Part shown: one piece after another, positions 1 through 10,803 of the stretch | Layout of the letters: every line of letters begins with the position of its first letter | Numbering within the stretch: position 1 is the stretch's first letter | From: Symbiodinium natans | Taxonomy: Eukaryota; Sar; Dinophyceae; Suessiales; Symbiodiniaceae | NCBI GenBank assembly: GCA_905221605.1 | Contig: CAJNDS010002786.1 | Coordinates: 213,833 to 277,832 of the forward strand | Reading direction: 5' to 3' | DNA length: 64,000 nt | Program-made: the position numbers and the translations under genes | Notes under the pieces: model-generated | What the model was told of the DNA's origin: nothing | Database searches by the model: none | What the model saw: the letters and a program-made list of their open reading frames with translations, nothing else

Positions 1-312
1 AGGAAGAAAGGTTTCTACACGCAGTCGCTTTCTCTCGCCTCCCCCAGAGTATCTCTCCTGATGGTCGAAGTCGGCCGAGTCGTGATTTACACAGCATCTA
101 CCCTGGACCCTCAGCCCAAAACCCGACACATCGATCGGCGTCCACATTGGGGAGCTGCATTTATAGCTCTTGATGTGTCGAAGTCGAAGTCGGCCCCGTG
201 CAGGCCTCTACATGTCTTCGGGAGTTGCAAGTTAAGTAACAGACGATTACTGATTACTGGGGGTGGCCTCGGTCACCCTGATCGCCGCCACGACAACTCG
301 ACCGACCCAGTC

Positions 313-440
313 CTTGGAGGTTCATGGGTAGCTATAAGTGGGGTTGTAAGTCGGGTAACTATAATTACAATTACAACTGGGTATAACCTCGTTTAGGATG
401 CTTACAACCCTACTTATAACTACCCATGAACCTTCAAGTA
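313..440. mobile_element. Family B inverted-repeat element
   Basis: The ends CTTGGAGGTTCATGGGTAG and CTACCCATGAACCTTCAAG pair. The interior repeats short runs of ATAAGTGGGG / GGGTAACTATAA type. There is no coding capacity. Confidence 0.8.
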
Positions 441-1687
441 GCTTGCTATGGCATGGCATGACCTGTACAAGTTAGATAGATACCGGCGGCCTACTTTTCC
501 GCAAACTTTTGTAAACTTTGTTTTCTTTATACATGTTGATTGGCGCTCTAAGACAGAATTCGAAATTTCTCAACTTCCCTGCGTGCTGTAGTGAAGCATT
601 CGCACAGTTCTTGCCGTCATGTTCAACTCGCTTCGCATGTCTGATCGACAAGTTGTGCATGGCAATTGTACCATGCTGTGTACATTCAGAGAGTAGCTAC
701 GGCACAGCTGAACCCACACAGACAAAACCGAAGTGGCATGTTGCTGTGATCCAGGTCGCGATCGCGTTCGCCCCGTGCCTGGCCAAGCAAAGCTTTTGTT
801 CTGTTCGAGCCATCTTTACTGAAATGCAGGCTTCGCCATCTGAGCACTGCACGCAGTCGCGCAATCTGAGAACTGTACGCAGCCGCGCAATCTTGAGCGT
901 GGGAGCATGCGTTGACAAGCTTCTGTAGATGTTTAGAGCAGATTTTGGTCAAGCGGCTCGAACCCGCGCCAACTCAACGAGACACAAGGTAGCCGGCCGA
1001 CCTGCCGCCCTGGTTTTGGAACAGAGGGACATCCCTGACTGCTCGCAAGATGCCCGGGCCTGGACACACGGGTGCGTGTACGCCATACCTTGGGCGGCTG
1101 CATGTTTGGTCACAAGTCAAGGCTTGCCCGACCAGTCGCCTTGCGCGCGGATCGTGTTCTCGCCGCACCCCGCAGCCCTAGCTTGCAGGGCAATCTTCTC
1201 GAGAGGGCATCCAAGATGCAAGCCCGAGTCTTCAAAGCTTGGATTACTTTCTTGCTTTGCAAGTGCGCGTATGGTATCCGTGGATGGGATAGAAGAAAAG
1301 CTTCCGGGAAAAGGGGGGAGGGGGGTGCGGAACATTTGTCGGGGGGGACACATTTAGGCATAAGTGTTCCGCAGCATCAGAAGGTCGTCGAGCTATTTAG
1401 AGCTTCAGACTCCAACTTCCTTCACGCCACAGCGTGCCACAACCTGAGGCCCGAACCAACCCCCCCACCCCCCCAAGCTGGACTGCCCATGGGCGGGGCA
1501 CGGTGTGGCATCGTCTGACTATCACAAGTTCTGCTTGCCAGATCCACATCGGCTTGGGTCAAAGTGGCGTGGAAACTTTTACTGTTCCAACAGTTAGTTG
1601 TGCACAGTGTCCCTTGTGCTTCGCGGGTGCTTTCATCCTGCAGTAATATCATGAGCCACTGTGTTTTCCAAAGCTGTGCTCTACATG
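441..1687. other. No recognised gene
   Basis: Open frames on both strands overlap extensively with no preference. A short imperfect direct repeat (CACGCAGTCGCGCAATCT / TACGCAGCCGCGCAATCT) lies at 848-894. Confidence 0.5.
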
Positions 1688-1721
1688 CCCTAAACCCTAA
1701 ACCCTAAACCCTAAACCCTAG
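1688..1721. repeat. Telomere-like block (CCCTAAA)
   Basis: Four to five exact units follow unrelated sequence without a visible junction signature. Confidence 0.9.
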
Positions 1722-1847
1722 ATGCCGTCAGATCATGCAGCAGAGCTGCCAGGAAAAGTTAGCTCGGAGAAGGTGCGCCCGTTTGGTCACCAGCTTTGGG
1801 GGATGGTGGCGGCTCGGGGTTGCTTAGAGGCTTTCGGACGCTCTGGA

Positions 1848-1903
1848 TTAGGGTTTAGGGTTTAGGGTTAGGGTTTAGGGCTAGGGTTTAGGGTTTAGGG
1901 TTT
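1848..1903. repeat. Telomere-like block (TTTAGGG)
   Basis: Its orientation is opposite to the block 130 bp upstream, so the two point toward each other around a 126-bp unique segment. Confidence 0.9.
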
Positions 1904-2776
1904 AAGTTCAAAGGCGTGTAGACGACTTTTCGCAGAACTTGTATGTTTTTTGTCCGGGGACAGAGATGTTGAGAGAAGCTTGAAGGACAAGAAGCACTAC
2001 AGGAACTGTATCGCATGAGCTAGAAATGTATATCACGTACATATGTATACACACCCTTTGGCAGGTGTATATATATATATATATATATAGGGAAAGAGAT
2101 GTGCGCACACTACTTGCTTGAACATGACCCGGCGACCCTTCAAACCCCCAAAGCTCGTTGCATGAGGTTTTTGCGCGAGTACCGCTGCACAGGCCAAGGC
2201 ACAAGGATTGCGCCGGCTGGCCGAAGACATTTGCTTGGGGCTTACGGATTCGGGTGCTTGTGTCGCGAAGGCTCTCAGCTGTCGGGGCACTATTCCGAAG
2301 TGAGCAGCTCAGGCGGCGTGGGCTTGCAGGCATCACTTGCGTCGTAGCCGGCTCAGATTAGGATCCCAGCAGGGCAGCAGACTTTGAGACGTGTGTCGAG
2401 CTCGTTTCAACCTGTTTCAACCCAGCCTGCGACCTAGGCTCGATGCTGCTGTGGCAGCAGGGAGTGTGTCCACGAAACTCTTGACAGAACTAGAGGCGGC
2501 TTGTGATGTGCCATTGCAGGTTTGCTGAGATGCGAGCAGCCGCATGTACTAGTAGCCATTCCGAGCGTTGCCTGTTGCCGCGACTGCTGTTTGTTCCGAT
2601 GTGATGGCTGCCACTTGGGTTGTCGTTTCGCTTGCGAGGCGTTTTGATTGGTTGAATGTTTACTTGTTTGTGTTTGTGGGTATGCAGACTTCCTTTGTCT
2701 GCTCAGTGTGCTTCATCTGTTCTGTCTGGCTGGCGCCTAATGTTGTGGCGTGGGGTGGGTGGCGTGGGGTGGGGTG
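1904..2776. other. No recognised gene
   Basis: Contains an AT dinucleotide run at 2068-2089; otherwise unique sequence without a credible frame. Confidence 0.5.
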
Positions 2777-3078
2777 GTGTTGTGTTGTGTTGTGTTGTGT
2801 TGTGTTGTGTTGTGTTGTGTTGTGTTGTGTTGTGTTGTGTTGTGTGTGTGAGAGTGTGTGTGAGTGTGGGAGTGTGTGAGTGTGTGTGTGTGTGTGAGTG
2901 TGGGAGTGTGTGAGTGTGGGAGTGCGTGAGCGTGTGATTGCGTGAGTGTGTGATTGCGTGAGTGTGTGAGTGCGTGAGTGTGTGAGTGTGAGTGTGTGAG
3001 TGTGTGATTGTGTGAGTGTGTGATTGTGTGAGTGTGTGAGTGCGTGAGTGTGTGAGTGCGTGAGTGTGTGAGTGGGTG
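2777..3078. repeat. Microsatellite: GTGTT pentamers then GTGAGTGT-type units
   Basis: About 13 GTGTT units change at about 2845 to alternating TGTGAG / TGTGAT / GCGTGAG units. Strand purity (G/T only) gives long spurious frames on both strands. Confidence 0.9.
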
Positions 3079-3211
3079 ATCGTTGCTGTTGCTGTTCTTT
3101 CTGCTTGTTGTGATGATGCCCGTGACGGCTGTGTAGGCAAAGCTTTCAACTTGCATCACCATGATCGAGATGCAGCAGAAATGACGGTCGCCGATTTCTC
3201 TGCACTGCCTT

Positions 3212-3290
3212 CACTTAGTAACCAATTATAACTGTACTTATGACCCACTTATAAGCCCCTAAAGTGCTCTAATATGGTTGTAAGTACCTT
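3212..3290. mobile_element. Family A element, internal fragment
   Basis: It keeps the interior CTTATAAGCCCCTAAAGTGC...TAATATGGTTGTAAGTAC but lacks the TACTTGGAGG ends. Confidence 0.6.
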
Positions 3291-3708
3291 ACTTTGTGAA
3301 GCAACGATCTTATTGTCCCCATCTCACCGCAGTTTACACCTGATGAGCTGCGCGCTCGACATTGATCTAGCCAAGCTGTCTGCAAGGCCGTACGTCCACC
3401 CGGAGCTGTGCTTGAGCTGTGTTACGTTAGGGTTGTAATCCTCGTGCACGCAGGCATGGGACACGGAATGACATGGAGAAGTTTTGCCGGGTGGACGTCT
3501 GGCTCTTTGGATGAGGGGAGGCAATGACCAGCACACATGTAACAGAGTACAAGCATTCACAGCAAGGCGTGCATACATGAGCACCTGCCAACATCTACCA
3601 ACCAGAGCACGCAGTTCCACATGCGATCCGATCAGCTAAAAAAGCAACTTATGCATTGTCAAAGCCACAGACAAGCTGCAAGCCGTTCTGCCTCGATTCA
3701 ATGCGGAC

Positions 3709-5958
3709 ATGGACTCGGAAGAGTTTCAACCGGTCTTGCAGTGGCTGCGACGCCAGGCAGTGCGTGAGAGTGTAGCCAAGATCGCCCCTCCTGGAAGTCA
3801 CTTCTGGCACCATCTGGACCGCTTGATTTGGGGCTTCTTGCGATTTGCGATTTGCGTGCCGCGTGACTGTCCGACAATTGCAGAAGCTCTGGAGAGGCTC
3901 TCACCATGGCCTGTAGCAACCATCCTCGTCTCTGCTGGAACTTATCACGAAAGTGTCGTGATTGACAAGCCAGTGGAGCTGGTCGGCAGAGCACAGGTGA
4001 CATTGAAAGGCATATCTTCACAACCTGTAGCGGCCGTGCGGGGTGTTGGAGCCTCGCTGTACAACTTGTCCTTGGAGGGCGGAGTCGAGGTGGAAGGTGC
4101 GGAAGGTGCGGAAGGTGGAAGGTTGCTGCTGAAGGATTGCGCACTCTCCTTGCAAGGGGTCACTGCCAAGGGCAGCGCGCGGGCCACTCTGCAGGATTGT
4201 GCCGTGACTTGCTGCCAGCGCACGGCGTGCATCCTGCGAGACGAGGCCGTTGTGAAGCTCAACCGCTGCAGCTTCGAAAGCAACCTCGGCGTTTGTATTT
4301 CTGCGCGGGAGAGGGCATCCGTCACAACGTGCGAATGCACACTGCAGAGGAATGCCGCGCCTGTGATGCAGTTCCGGGACGATGCCACGGCGGAAGTGAG
4401 AAGCAGCTGCCTTCGATCCAACAAAGGTTGCGGTGTTCTGATTCGTGGCAAGGCCAAGGCTTCAATCGAATCCTGCGAGCTGAGAGGACACAAGATGGCC
4501 GCCGTTAGCTTCCTAGCAGTAGAGTAACCCTGAACCTTTTTGGGGTAACGTAGTTCCCTTAGTGATCCCAAAGGTTAACCTTTAGTAAACCCTAAACATC
4601 CCTAAACCCTAAACCCTATAAACCCTAAACCTTACTAAGGTTTTCAGCACAGCGCCAGCGGCACCCTCCGGGGCAACGTGATGCAAGAAAATGATGGCGC
4701 CGTGGTCCTCCTCAGTGGCGAGGCCTCCGTTCCTATATCCCGTTTGGGAGTTTTTTAATTTGTATTTTTTTTGAACTGTTTTTGTGTATATAAAACCCAG
4801 GAGGATATTAGAAATATTATTTTTATTAAGGTTCCAAGGGGAGTGTAGGTTCTTGTGGAGAACAACACCCTGACGAACAACGGCAAGAGTGCGCCTGTCA
4901 TTGAGTTTCGGTCTGCGTCAGGCACAGTACGAGCAAAAGTGGCGGGCAAGCGCGAAGACTCGCAGAATCAGCTTACACACAAGTTGGCATACATCTCCGG
5001 GCAGACTGGGGAGGAGTGGGTGGATGTTGATGAGCAGGGTAAGATCTTGCGCAACAAAACCGGCGAAACCAACATACCATACACTTTGCAGCAACCCATG
5101 CGCGCGGGACATGCCGACGATGGAGAGGGTGGGACCCTGAATGGCGCAAGTCTTGCAAGGGGCACCAGGAGATGTGTAATTGCTGTCCGGGACACAGCGC
5201 AAGCCACAATCCGAGACAATCAGATTGAGAAGAATGATGGCTACGGAATTCTGATCAGCGAGCAAGCCTTCCCCATTGTTGAGCGAAACCGCCTGTCTGC
5301 GTGCCGTTGCGCTGCGATTCACATGGATGGCTCGTCATCTGCAAAGATCGTCGAGAACAGCTTTTACGACAATCATGCTGCAGGAATTGACGTTCGGGGC
5401 GAAGCATCCCCAACAATAGAGGACAACACGTTTCGAGGCCACAAGCTACCGGCGATCAAGGCAGCCGAGAAGTCAGCGTGCGTCATTCGAGGCAATCGCC
5501 TATCGGAGAACCCTGGCCATGCCCTGGTGGTCAGCGACTCCGCGCGCCCTCATGTGGAGCGGAATTTCATGGAGGCAGGCAGAACCCTGGGTCGTGCTTT
5601 GGAATAGCTTTTAACTTCCCTTCTTTCTTTCTAAGGGGAACCTACGCGCAAATAATTTTCAAAGGTTTCAAAGCACAACTGAGGAACGCCAGCTATGCTG
5701 ATCCAGTCGCCACATGGCAGCTACTTGGCCAACGAGGAGGTCGAAAGGTCCAGCGCCGGCCAGAGCCGCAGCAAACGACGCTGGGAGCCAGACACAGAAT
5801 CCACCGATCCCGCGCAGCATGACAAAAAAGTTGCCAAAGCCTATATTCTCCTATTAAGCATATATTTTTTTATACTGATAGATGGTCAGCTTGTGATACC
5901 CAATGTATTGCTCGATGGTTGTATTAACATATTGCTATACTATCACATTGTTATATGA
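3709..5958 (+). CDS. Right-handed parallel beta-helix repeat protein, 4 exons, 3' end uncertain
   Basis: Exons read as 3709-4518, 4648-4728, 4849-5581 (or 5590) and 5684 onward; joined they keep one frame of about 632 aa. From about residue 50 (VPRDCPTIAEALERL) the protein shows the start of a NosD/FBXO11-like beta-helix fold: a short strand, ILVSAGTYHE, VELVGR. It then repeats rungs of about 23 residues of the form G-x-A-x-P-x-I-x-x-N-x-F/L-x-x-x-x-x-x-G-I/V, for example GEASPTIEDNTF and AFPIVERNRL. Such domains bind or cleave polysaccharides or, in FBXO11-type proteins, substrates. I see no signal peptide, F-box or catalytic residues, so the function is open. Intron 1 contains telomere-like repeats; introns 2 and 3 are introner-like. 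The last exon runs from LIQSPHGSYLANEEV into AT-rich DNA and probably ends at a splice donor near 5829 rather than at the stop at 5958. The start is the first ATG of the open frame. Confidence 0.8.
4519..4647 (+). other. Intron 1 of the beta-helix gene, carrying telomere-like repeats
   Basis: The donor is GCA|GTAGAGTAA and the acceptor TTTTCAG|CAC. Removal joins VSFLA to HSASGTLRG in phase 0 and restores the rung spacing. Positions about 4587-4632 hold CCCTAAA units inside the intron. This shows that telomere-like DNA can lie in a spliced region. Confidence 0.75.
4729..4848 (+). mobile_element. Introner-like intron 2 of the beta-helix gene (introner family II)
   Basis: The intron begins GTTCCTATATCCC and ends GTGTAG. 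It is bounded by GTTC at 4729 and GTTC again at 4849, a 4-bp direct repeat of which the first copy supplies the GT donor. Removal gives GEAS-VLV-ENNTL, which has exactly the length of the later rung GEAS-PTI-EDNTF. The ends form an imperfect inverted repeat (CTATATCCCGTTTGGGA against CTACACTCCCCTTGGAA). The 3' end AGGTTCCAAGGGGAGTGTAG resembles the ends at 15.2 and 49.06 kb. Confidence 0.75.
5582..5683 (+). mobile_element. Introner-like intron 3 of the beta-helix gene (introner family II relative)
   Basis: A 4-bp direct repeat GAAC lies at 5582 and 5684. The ends form a good inverted repeat (CTGGGTCGTGCTTTGGAA against CTCAGTTGTGCTTTGAAA). Excision of the element plus one repeat uses a GA donor and CTGAG|G acceptor and reads MEAG-RTPAM-LIQ. 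A canonical GT donor nine bases downstream (5591) also keeps frame, so the exact donor needs RNA evidence. Confidence 0.65.
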
Positions 5959-6171
5959 TTACATTTTACGATATTCTTAAGTTGCTAAACCATTGCACAA
6001 ATGTATTGTTATACTATGTTTTTTTTTTTTTTATATTGCTATTTCACGGTGTAGCCTTAATAGATTATTACATTATTACATTCGAACAATCTTATGTTTT
6101 ACATGATCTGGTTATTCTACTCTGATGCCGCGCTGGTGAGTCAGTGAAGCTGCCTCACCCCATTCCCCTGG

Positions 6172-6306
6172 ACCCTAAACCCTAAACTCAAAAAAGAACC
6201 CTAAACCCCAAACCCCAAACCCCAAACCCCAAACCCCAAACCCCAAACCCCAAACCCCAAACCCCAAACCCTAAACCCTAAACCCTAAACCCTAAACCCT
6301 AAACCC
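6172..6306. repeat. Telomere-like block with a CCCCAAA core
   Basis: It starts and ends with CCCTAAA units, but about nine consecutive CCCCAAA units fill 6205-6268, a locally homogenised variant. Confidence 0.9.
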
Positions 6307-6390
6307 GAACATCCCTTTCCATGTGGGCTCAAGACGGAGGGGACCTCCATGTGGCCAGTCCTATGGAGGCGACTCTGGGAACTTGTGTAT

Positions 6391-6512
6391 GAATGTTAGG
6401 TTAGGGTTTAGGGTTTAGGGTTTAGGGTTTAGGTTTAGGGTTTAGTGTTTGGGGTTTGGGGTTTGGGGTTTTGGGTTTTGGGTTTGGGGTTTTGGGTTTT
6501 GGGTTTTGGGTT
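6391..6512. repeat. Telomere-like block grading into TTTGGGG and GGGTTTTG
   Basis: The first half is TTTAGGG. The second half is TTTGGGG, then GGGTTTTG units. It faces the 6.2 kb block across 85 bp. Confidence 0.9.
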
Positions 6513-6817
6513 GTAGGCAGCCCCCTGAAACATACGAAAGTAGCAAGCGAACGTCATATGCAGGTGATGGCTGCGCCGTCCAGATGACTGGGCTGTAAGG
6601 TGGCTTATTTTTTTTTGTTGTTATTCTGTTTATTCTTCATTTTTTCGCCACGTGGGCAAGTTGCACATGCCTGACGTGCTCACCCTGTTGCCACAACTGC
6701 TGCATCAAGGCGTCCGCAGTCCCGTAGGACCGGGACTGTTCTCGCCCCAAGTAACTGGCGCCACACTAGGCAGATATTAAGCTGAAGTATTAGCTGCACA
6801 TTCATGCGTGTGCAGTT

Positions 6818-7012
6818 TTGGGAAGCTGCGTTTCTGTACCGCAAGAACAGGCAGAAATGGGAAAGTCGAAACGAAGTGCCGACGACGAGGCCAGCAGCAT
6901 ATTCTGCGAGCAGTGCGTTGTATCACTTGCGGGAGATCTTGAAAGCATCGCATGCCGATCGGAGTGCAGACTGTGCATGGGATGCGTGCTGGTTGCAAGA
7001 ACCTGCTGCTAA
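6818..7012 (+). CDS. Small ORF with N-myristoylation-like start, possible first exon
   Basis: The 64-aa frame starts MGSCVSVPQEQ, which fits an N-myristoylation site (Gly2, Ser6) with a palmitoylatable Cys. It ends in a cysteine-rich stretch (CEQC, CRSEC, CMGC, CC). No family is recognised. A telomere-like block follows at 7025. It could be a first exon whose downstream partners lie elsewhere, or chance. Confidence 0.3.
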   Translation: MGSCVSVPQEQAEMGKSKRSADDEASSIFCEQCVVSLAGDLESIACRSECRLCMGCVLVARTCC

Positions 7013-7147
7013 GCGTGCTGGTCCCTGAACCCTGAGCCCTAAACCCAAACCCTAAACCCCGTGGTATCTCCCTCAGGAAGAAGGCGTCGTCCTTGCCGCT
7101 GCCAGCAAGGTTCTGAGGGCATTCAGGCACCAAGCTGGCTGAAACCC

Positions 7148-7347
7148 TACTTGGAGGTTCATGGTACTTAATAACCCAACCACAACTGTACTTATAGCCC
7201 ACTTATAAGCCCCTTAAGTGCCCCAATGTGGTTATAATTTTGTTATACGTGCAGTGATGCTTGGGTTATTGTGCCCTATAATCTGGTTATAACTCGGTTA
7301 TTGGTACAGTTATGATTGGGCTATTAAGCACCATGAACCTCCAAGTA
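7148..7347. mobile_element. Family A inverted-repeat element, longest copy
   Basis: It starts TACTTGGAGGTTCATGG and ends CCATGAACCTCCAAGTA. TA at both tips suggests a TA target duplication, as in Tc1/mariner-type MITEs. A telomere-like block begins four bases after its right end. Confidence 0.8.
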
Positions 7348-7350
7348 ATC

Positions 7351-7463
7351 TTAAACCCTAAACCCTAAACCCTAAACCCTAAACCCTAAACTCCCTAAAC
7401 TCCCTAAACTCCCTAAACTCCCTAAACTCCCTAAACCCTAAACCCTAACCCTAAACCCTAAAC
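7351..7463. repeat. Telomere-like block with CTCCCTAAA variant run
   Basis: Five consecutive 9-mers of the form CTCCCTAAA sit between normal units. Family A ends before it and a family B end follows it. Confidence 0.9.
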
Positions 7464-7483
7464 TACCCATGAACCTCCAAGTA
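7464..7483. mobile_element. Family B solo right end attached to a telomere-like block
   Basis: TACCCATGAACCTCCAAGTA follows directly on the CCCTAAA array ending at 7463, with no left half in between. Confidence 0.65.
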
Positions 7484-7589
7484 AACCTCCGAGCTGATGC
7501 AGCAGCCAGGACCTGTTTGAGCAACTTCTCCTTTGACAAGCCGCCGGAACCTGCCGTTGAGGACCGGCACATCACCACAGCAGAGCATG

Positions 7590-7677
7590 GGTTTAGGGTT
7601 TAGGGTTTAGGGTTTAGGGTTTAGGGTTTAGGGTTTAGGGTTTAGGGTTTAGGGTTTAGGGTTTAGGGTTTAGGGTA
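7590..7677. repeat. Telomere-like block (TTTAGGG), 12-13 exact units
   Basis: It is one of the longest perfect arrays in the window; perfection suggests it is young or still homogenising. Confidence 0.95.
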
Positions 7678-7980
7678 GTCTTGAGTATGTGTGGTGCTTT
7701 GCGTTTTGAGTGTCAGGTGGTGGAGCTGCTGCAAGACATGAAAATCACCCCTCGCCTGCCTGGAGCTCAGCGAGTGGTGGAAAACGCCCGCAGCTGCTCG
7801 CATCTTTCCCATCGTCTGTGTCCAGGGTTGTGCAGTTCTTCAAGACTTTCAAGCAGCGACGCCCCAAGAATGAGAGATGCCACGGCCGAGAACTTGCGCG
7901 TTCATAGCCACGACGGACCCAAGAGGCTTAAGCGGTACGACTCCATCACCTTGCGGGTCGGGCCAGATGAAGCCTGGAAC

Positions 7981-8031
7981 TTAGGGTTTAGGGTTTAGGG
8001 TTTAGGATTTAGGGTTTAGGGTTTAGGGTTT
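7981..8031. repeat. Telomere-like block (TTTAGGG)
   Basis: About seven units with one TTTAGGA variant. The sequence between it and the previous block (7678-7980) contains a weak coding-like run near 7720. Confidence 0.9.
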
Positions 8032-8246
8032 GCGGTGGAGTGGCTTCAGGCTTTTGGTGCACACAGTGTGCCCCGAGCGTGAATCGCCTGAGTGTCATCC
8101 AAGGTCAGCACAGCAAGTATGACGAGACTGGTCAAGCCGGGACTTCATTCATGCTAAGGCTTCCTGGATAGCATGGCATCTGTGTATGCCTGGACAGGAA
8201 CCATCGACAGTGGGCCGGATGCCTTGGTTGCACCCGGCGCAATTCC

Positions 8247-8317
8247 CTAAAACCCTAAAACCCTAAAACCCTAAAAACCTAAAACCCTAAAACCCTAAAA
8301 CCCTAAACCCTAAACCC
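8247..8317. repeat. Telomere-like block with 8-mer CCCTAAAA units
   Basis: Seven units carry an extra A before the array reverts to CCCTAAA. Confidence 0.9.
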
Positions 8318-8351
8318 AAAAACCAGAGGGTTTTTGCTCAGGTCGCCAAGA

Positions 8352-9154
8352 TCATGATACTCCTTCTCGATTTGGCTGGCTACAAGGACACAGCACACCG
8401 CCCTGACTCTTCTAGGAGTGGGCAGCAGCTTCGTGAATGCCCCCACTTCTTTAGGTCACGTGGGACGGCTTCCTGTACGTCACCATGCAGTTGCGGCCCC
8501 AATGTGGGTGCAGATGTGGCCGCGCAGTATTGCAACCCTACGGTTCTTGGAATACCTGAGACATTGAGGTTCTGTGCCTTGTCCAAGCTGGAGCTCTGTC
8601 AGGCCGGGCGGCCGACTTCTTCACGAAAGCACGAGAGTGCTGGACTCGCTGGACACAGACTGCTGCAGGTCATGTTCTACGTTGTGTGCAAGGAGATGAA
8701 GAGTTGGACTGTAGCATCCCTACCTTCCCTGTGTAGTTAGGCGTTGGCAGCTGTGTGCACCTAGCTACCGACCCAGTCCTGGCCCGGGTATTTCTGATGG
8801 AGCAACAAGAGGTGCACTATCTCACGAGCAGCCAGCTCGAAGAGTTCTATGATGACTACTACACTTGTCCTGTGCTCAGTCCCTGTGGGCGGTCACCAAT
8901 CTCATGCTCGCTTTCGGGCCCGCAGGTCCAGTACATGCCTTCAACACGAACTCCATCAACTTCGCCAAGCTTCCCCTGGCAAAGCAAGGGTCCTGGGAGC
9001 TTTCGTGGTGCACAGCTTCATGAGCAGCGCCGTCATGTTCATGAGCACCTCGACAACTGAGAGGTTCCGCATTCAAGACTTCATCGAGCTTTGCTACAGA
9101 TACAGCTCTCGACACAGATGCCCCCACTTGAGAAGAGTAGGGCATCTGATGTGA
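8352..9154 (+). pseudogene. Phase-switching coding-like stretch, unknown
   Basis: Several runs look like protein but in different frames: VAKIMILLLDLAGYKDTA near 8345, ATDPVLARVFLMEQQEVHYL near 8758, AFNTNSINFAKLPLAKQGSW near 8938, and SFMSSAVMFMSTSTTERFRI near 9015. No splice pattern that joins them is evident. It may be a gene with several introns I cannot place, or a pseudogene. The family is not recognised. Confidence 0.25.
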
Positions 9155-10530
9155 TCAAGATGCAACCTTTGCTCAGGCCAACTCATCAATCCGTGCATGC
9201 ACTTACAGAGATCCTTGCAGCAGCTTGGGCCCCTAGACGGCCAGGAACGATGTTCAAATCGCACAGCTGAGCTCTGGGAAGCAATGGCTGAGGTCGCTGC
9301 CGTCGCTCCGGTTCTGGTCAAACTATGACAAGATCAAGGTCTTCACTTCTTGAAGCCGAACCTAAGCCCGCTGTTTGGGAACGAATCGCTAAGAACGAAT
9401 CGCCTTGCAGGTGTATAATCGCCGCATCACCATTGACTTCTTTCGCTTCCAGAAGGTTACCAGCCTGCCACTGCCTTGGCTACTTTTGGGCCAAAACGTT
9501 GCACAATAGTCGTTTGCCAGCGTCTACGTGCTGAGGTTGGAGCTTATGCGACGGCATGCCGGCAGCGGCTTCGGCCTCAGGAATGGTTTTTTTCTCTTTG
9601 TGGATGGATGGCCAACTGAAGAGAACTGACCATAGCGGTCGATCTGGTGGATTGCATTTGCTTCTGTGCCATGTAAATACGAACCCTGTGACAACTTTGA
9701 GCCATTGAGGCCTTGGACCTGTGCAGCAGCACCGCCTAGCTGTCATGGAGCAGTTCATGGCGGGGCGATGCAGATCAGCGGCATCCGTGCTAGTCAAATG
9801 AGCTCGGGGTGACAGCATGTGAATCAGTGGATTTCAGTAAGAGGCCTGTCAAAGGGGTCCTGGTAAGGTCTGGGACGTACACAGGAAGGCGCAACCTAAG
9901 CATGGAAGGAAATCGGCCTATCTGCAGCTTCAAGCGCATGCTTCTGAACATACATGCCTACGCTTGGGCAGTCTCTCAATTAAAAAAAGTTCGCTTGCCA
10001 GTCGCATCCTACATCATCATGCTGACAAGCCTGCGGCTAGCCTGCGAGGGTCCTGGTAGCTGGGAGGATCCAAGAGGCCCTCGAATGTCAGGGAGCAAGA
10101 TCTTCTTGGCTGGGCCCTGAAAACCATCTTCACCTCACAAAAAGAACCGAGCATGCCAACCTGATAAGAGCTGACCCCGCGGTCTATACAGTTGTCAAAT
10201 TCAGATGTGTTGCTTCTTGGGAAAACTTGTTCGAGAAATTGTGGCCCCGCGACAAGCACTTGGACATACTTTGACGTCTTCCCATGTCAAGATGAGTTGC
10301 TGATTGCTCGAAGTCTTTCAGGGTGTCTTGTCCTGAGTACATGTTCGGCCAAGCTTCTTGAAGCTCAAAAGTCTCAGAACCCAAAGCCTCCGACCTTAAA
10401 ACACATGGACTTAACGAGGCCTTGCTTCAAAAGAAGGATTGGTGGCTTGATTCTTGTAGGGCGCAGGAATTCGTGACCGGCCGTCCAGCTTGCTGTCGCC
10501 GCAGGTGCTGGAGAAGTCCAACCCAGGCAA

Positions 10531-10803
10531 GTGCACGATGTTGTTGCTATTGCGATGGGCGGATGTCACGTTTTCATGCTTGCCGGTACAGGCTTTAAAG
10601 ATGATATCGAGAAGTTCAAGGCTGCTGTGTTGAAGGCCGAGCTTGTGACACGGCGTCTCTCATTACCCTCGTTTTTCGGAGAGTGGACGCCTTCAGGCAA
10701 TGGAGAAGCACAAAGCTCAGCAGCCCAATCCGACGTGTTGTATGCGGGAAATGTGCTGTGGTGTGCTGCTCGTGCCATGGTTTTTTCCTACAGCGAGACT
10801 TGA
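10531..10803 (+). CDS. Coding-like fragment, unknown
   Basis: One frame reads MGGCHVFMLAGTGFKDDIEKF and onward through VTRRLSLPSFFGEWTPSGNG without a stop for 90 codons. It looks protein-like, with mixed hydrophobic and charged residues and low simple repeat, but it matches no family I know. The neighbouring 8.3-10.5 kb holds similar short frames that switch phase repeatedly, as expected for a decayed multi-exon gene. Confidence 0.3.
   Translation: MHDVVAIAMGGCHVFMLAGTGFKDDIEKFKAAVLKAELVTRRLSLPSFFGEWTPSGNGEAQSSAAQSDVLYAGNVLWCAARAMVFSYSET

Noticed and set aside
2703-3162. Long His/Thr- and Val/Cys-rich open frames
   Set aside because: They are translations of the GTGTT/GTGAGTGT microsatellite on either strand.
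3709-5958. Polysaccharide lyase assignment for the beta-helix gene
   Set aside because: The fold repeats are clear but no lyase catalytic motif or signal peptide was seen.
6316-6332. Second spliced-leader-like sequence (CCATGTGGGCTCAAG) after a telomere-like block
   Set aside because: Two further mismatches to the SL and no downstream frame; chance cannot be excluded.
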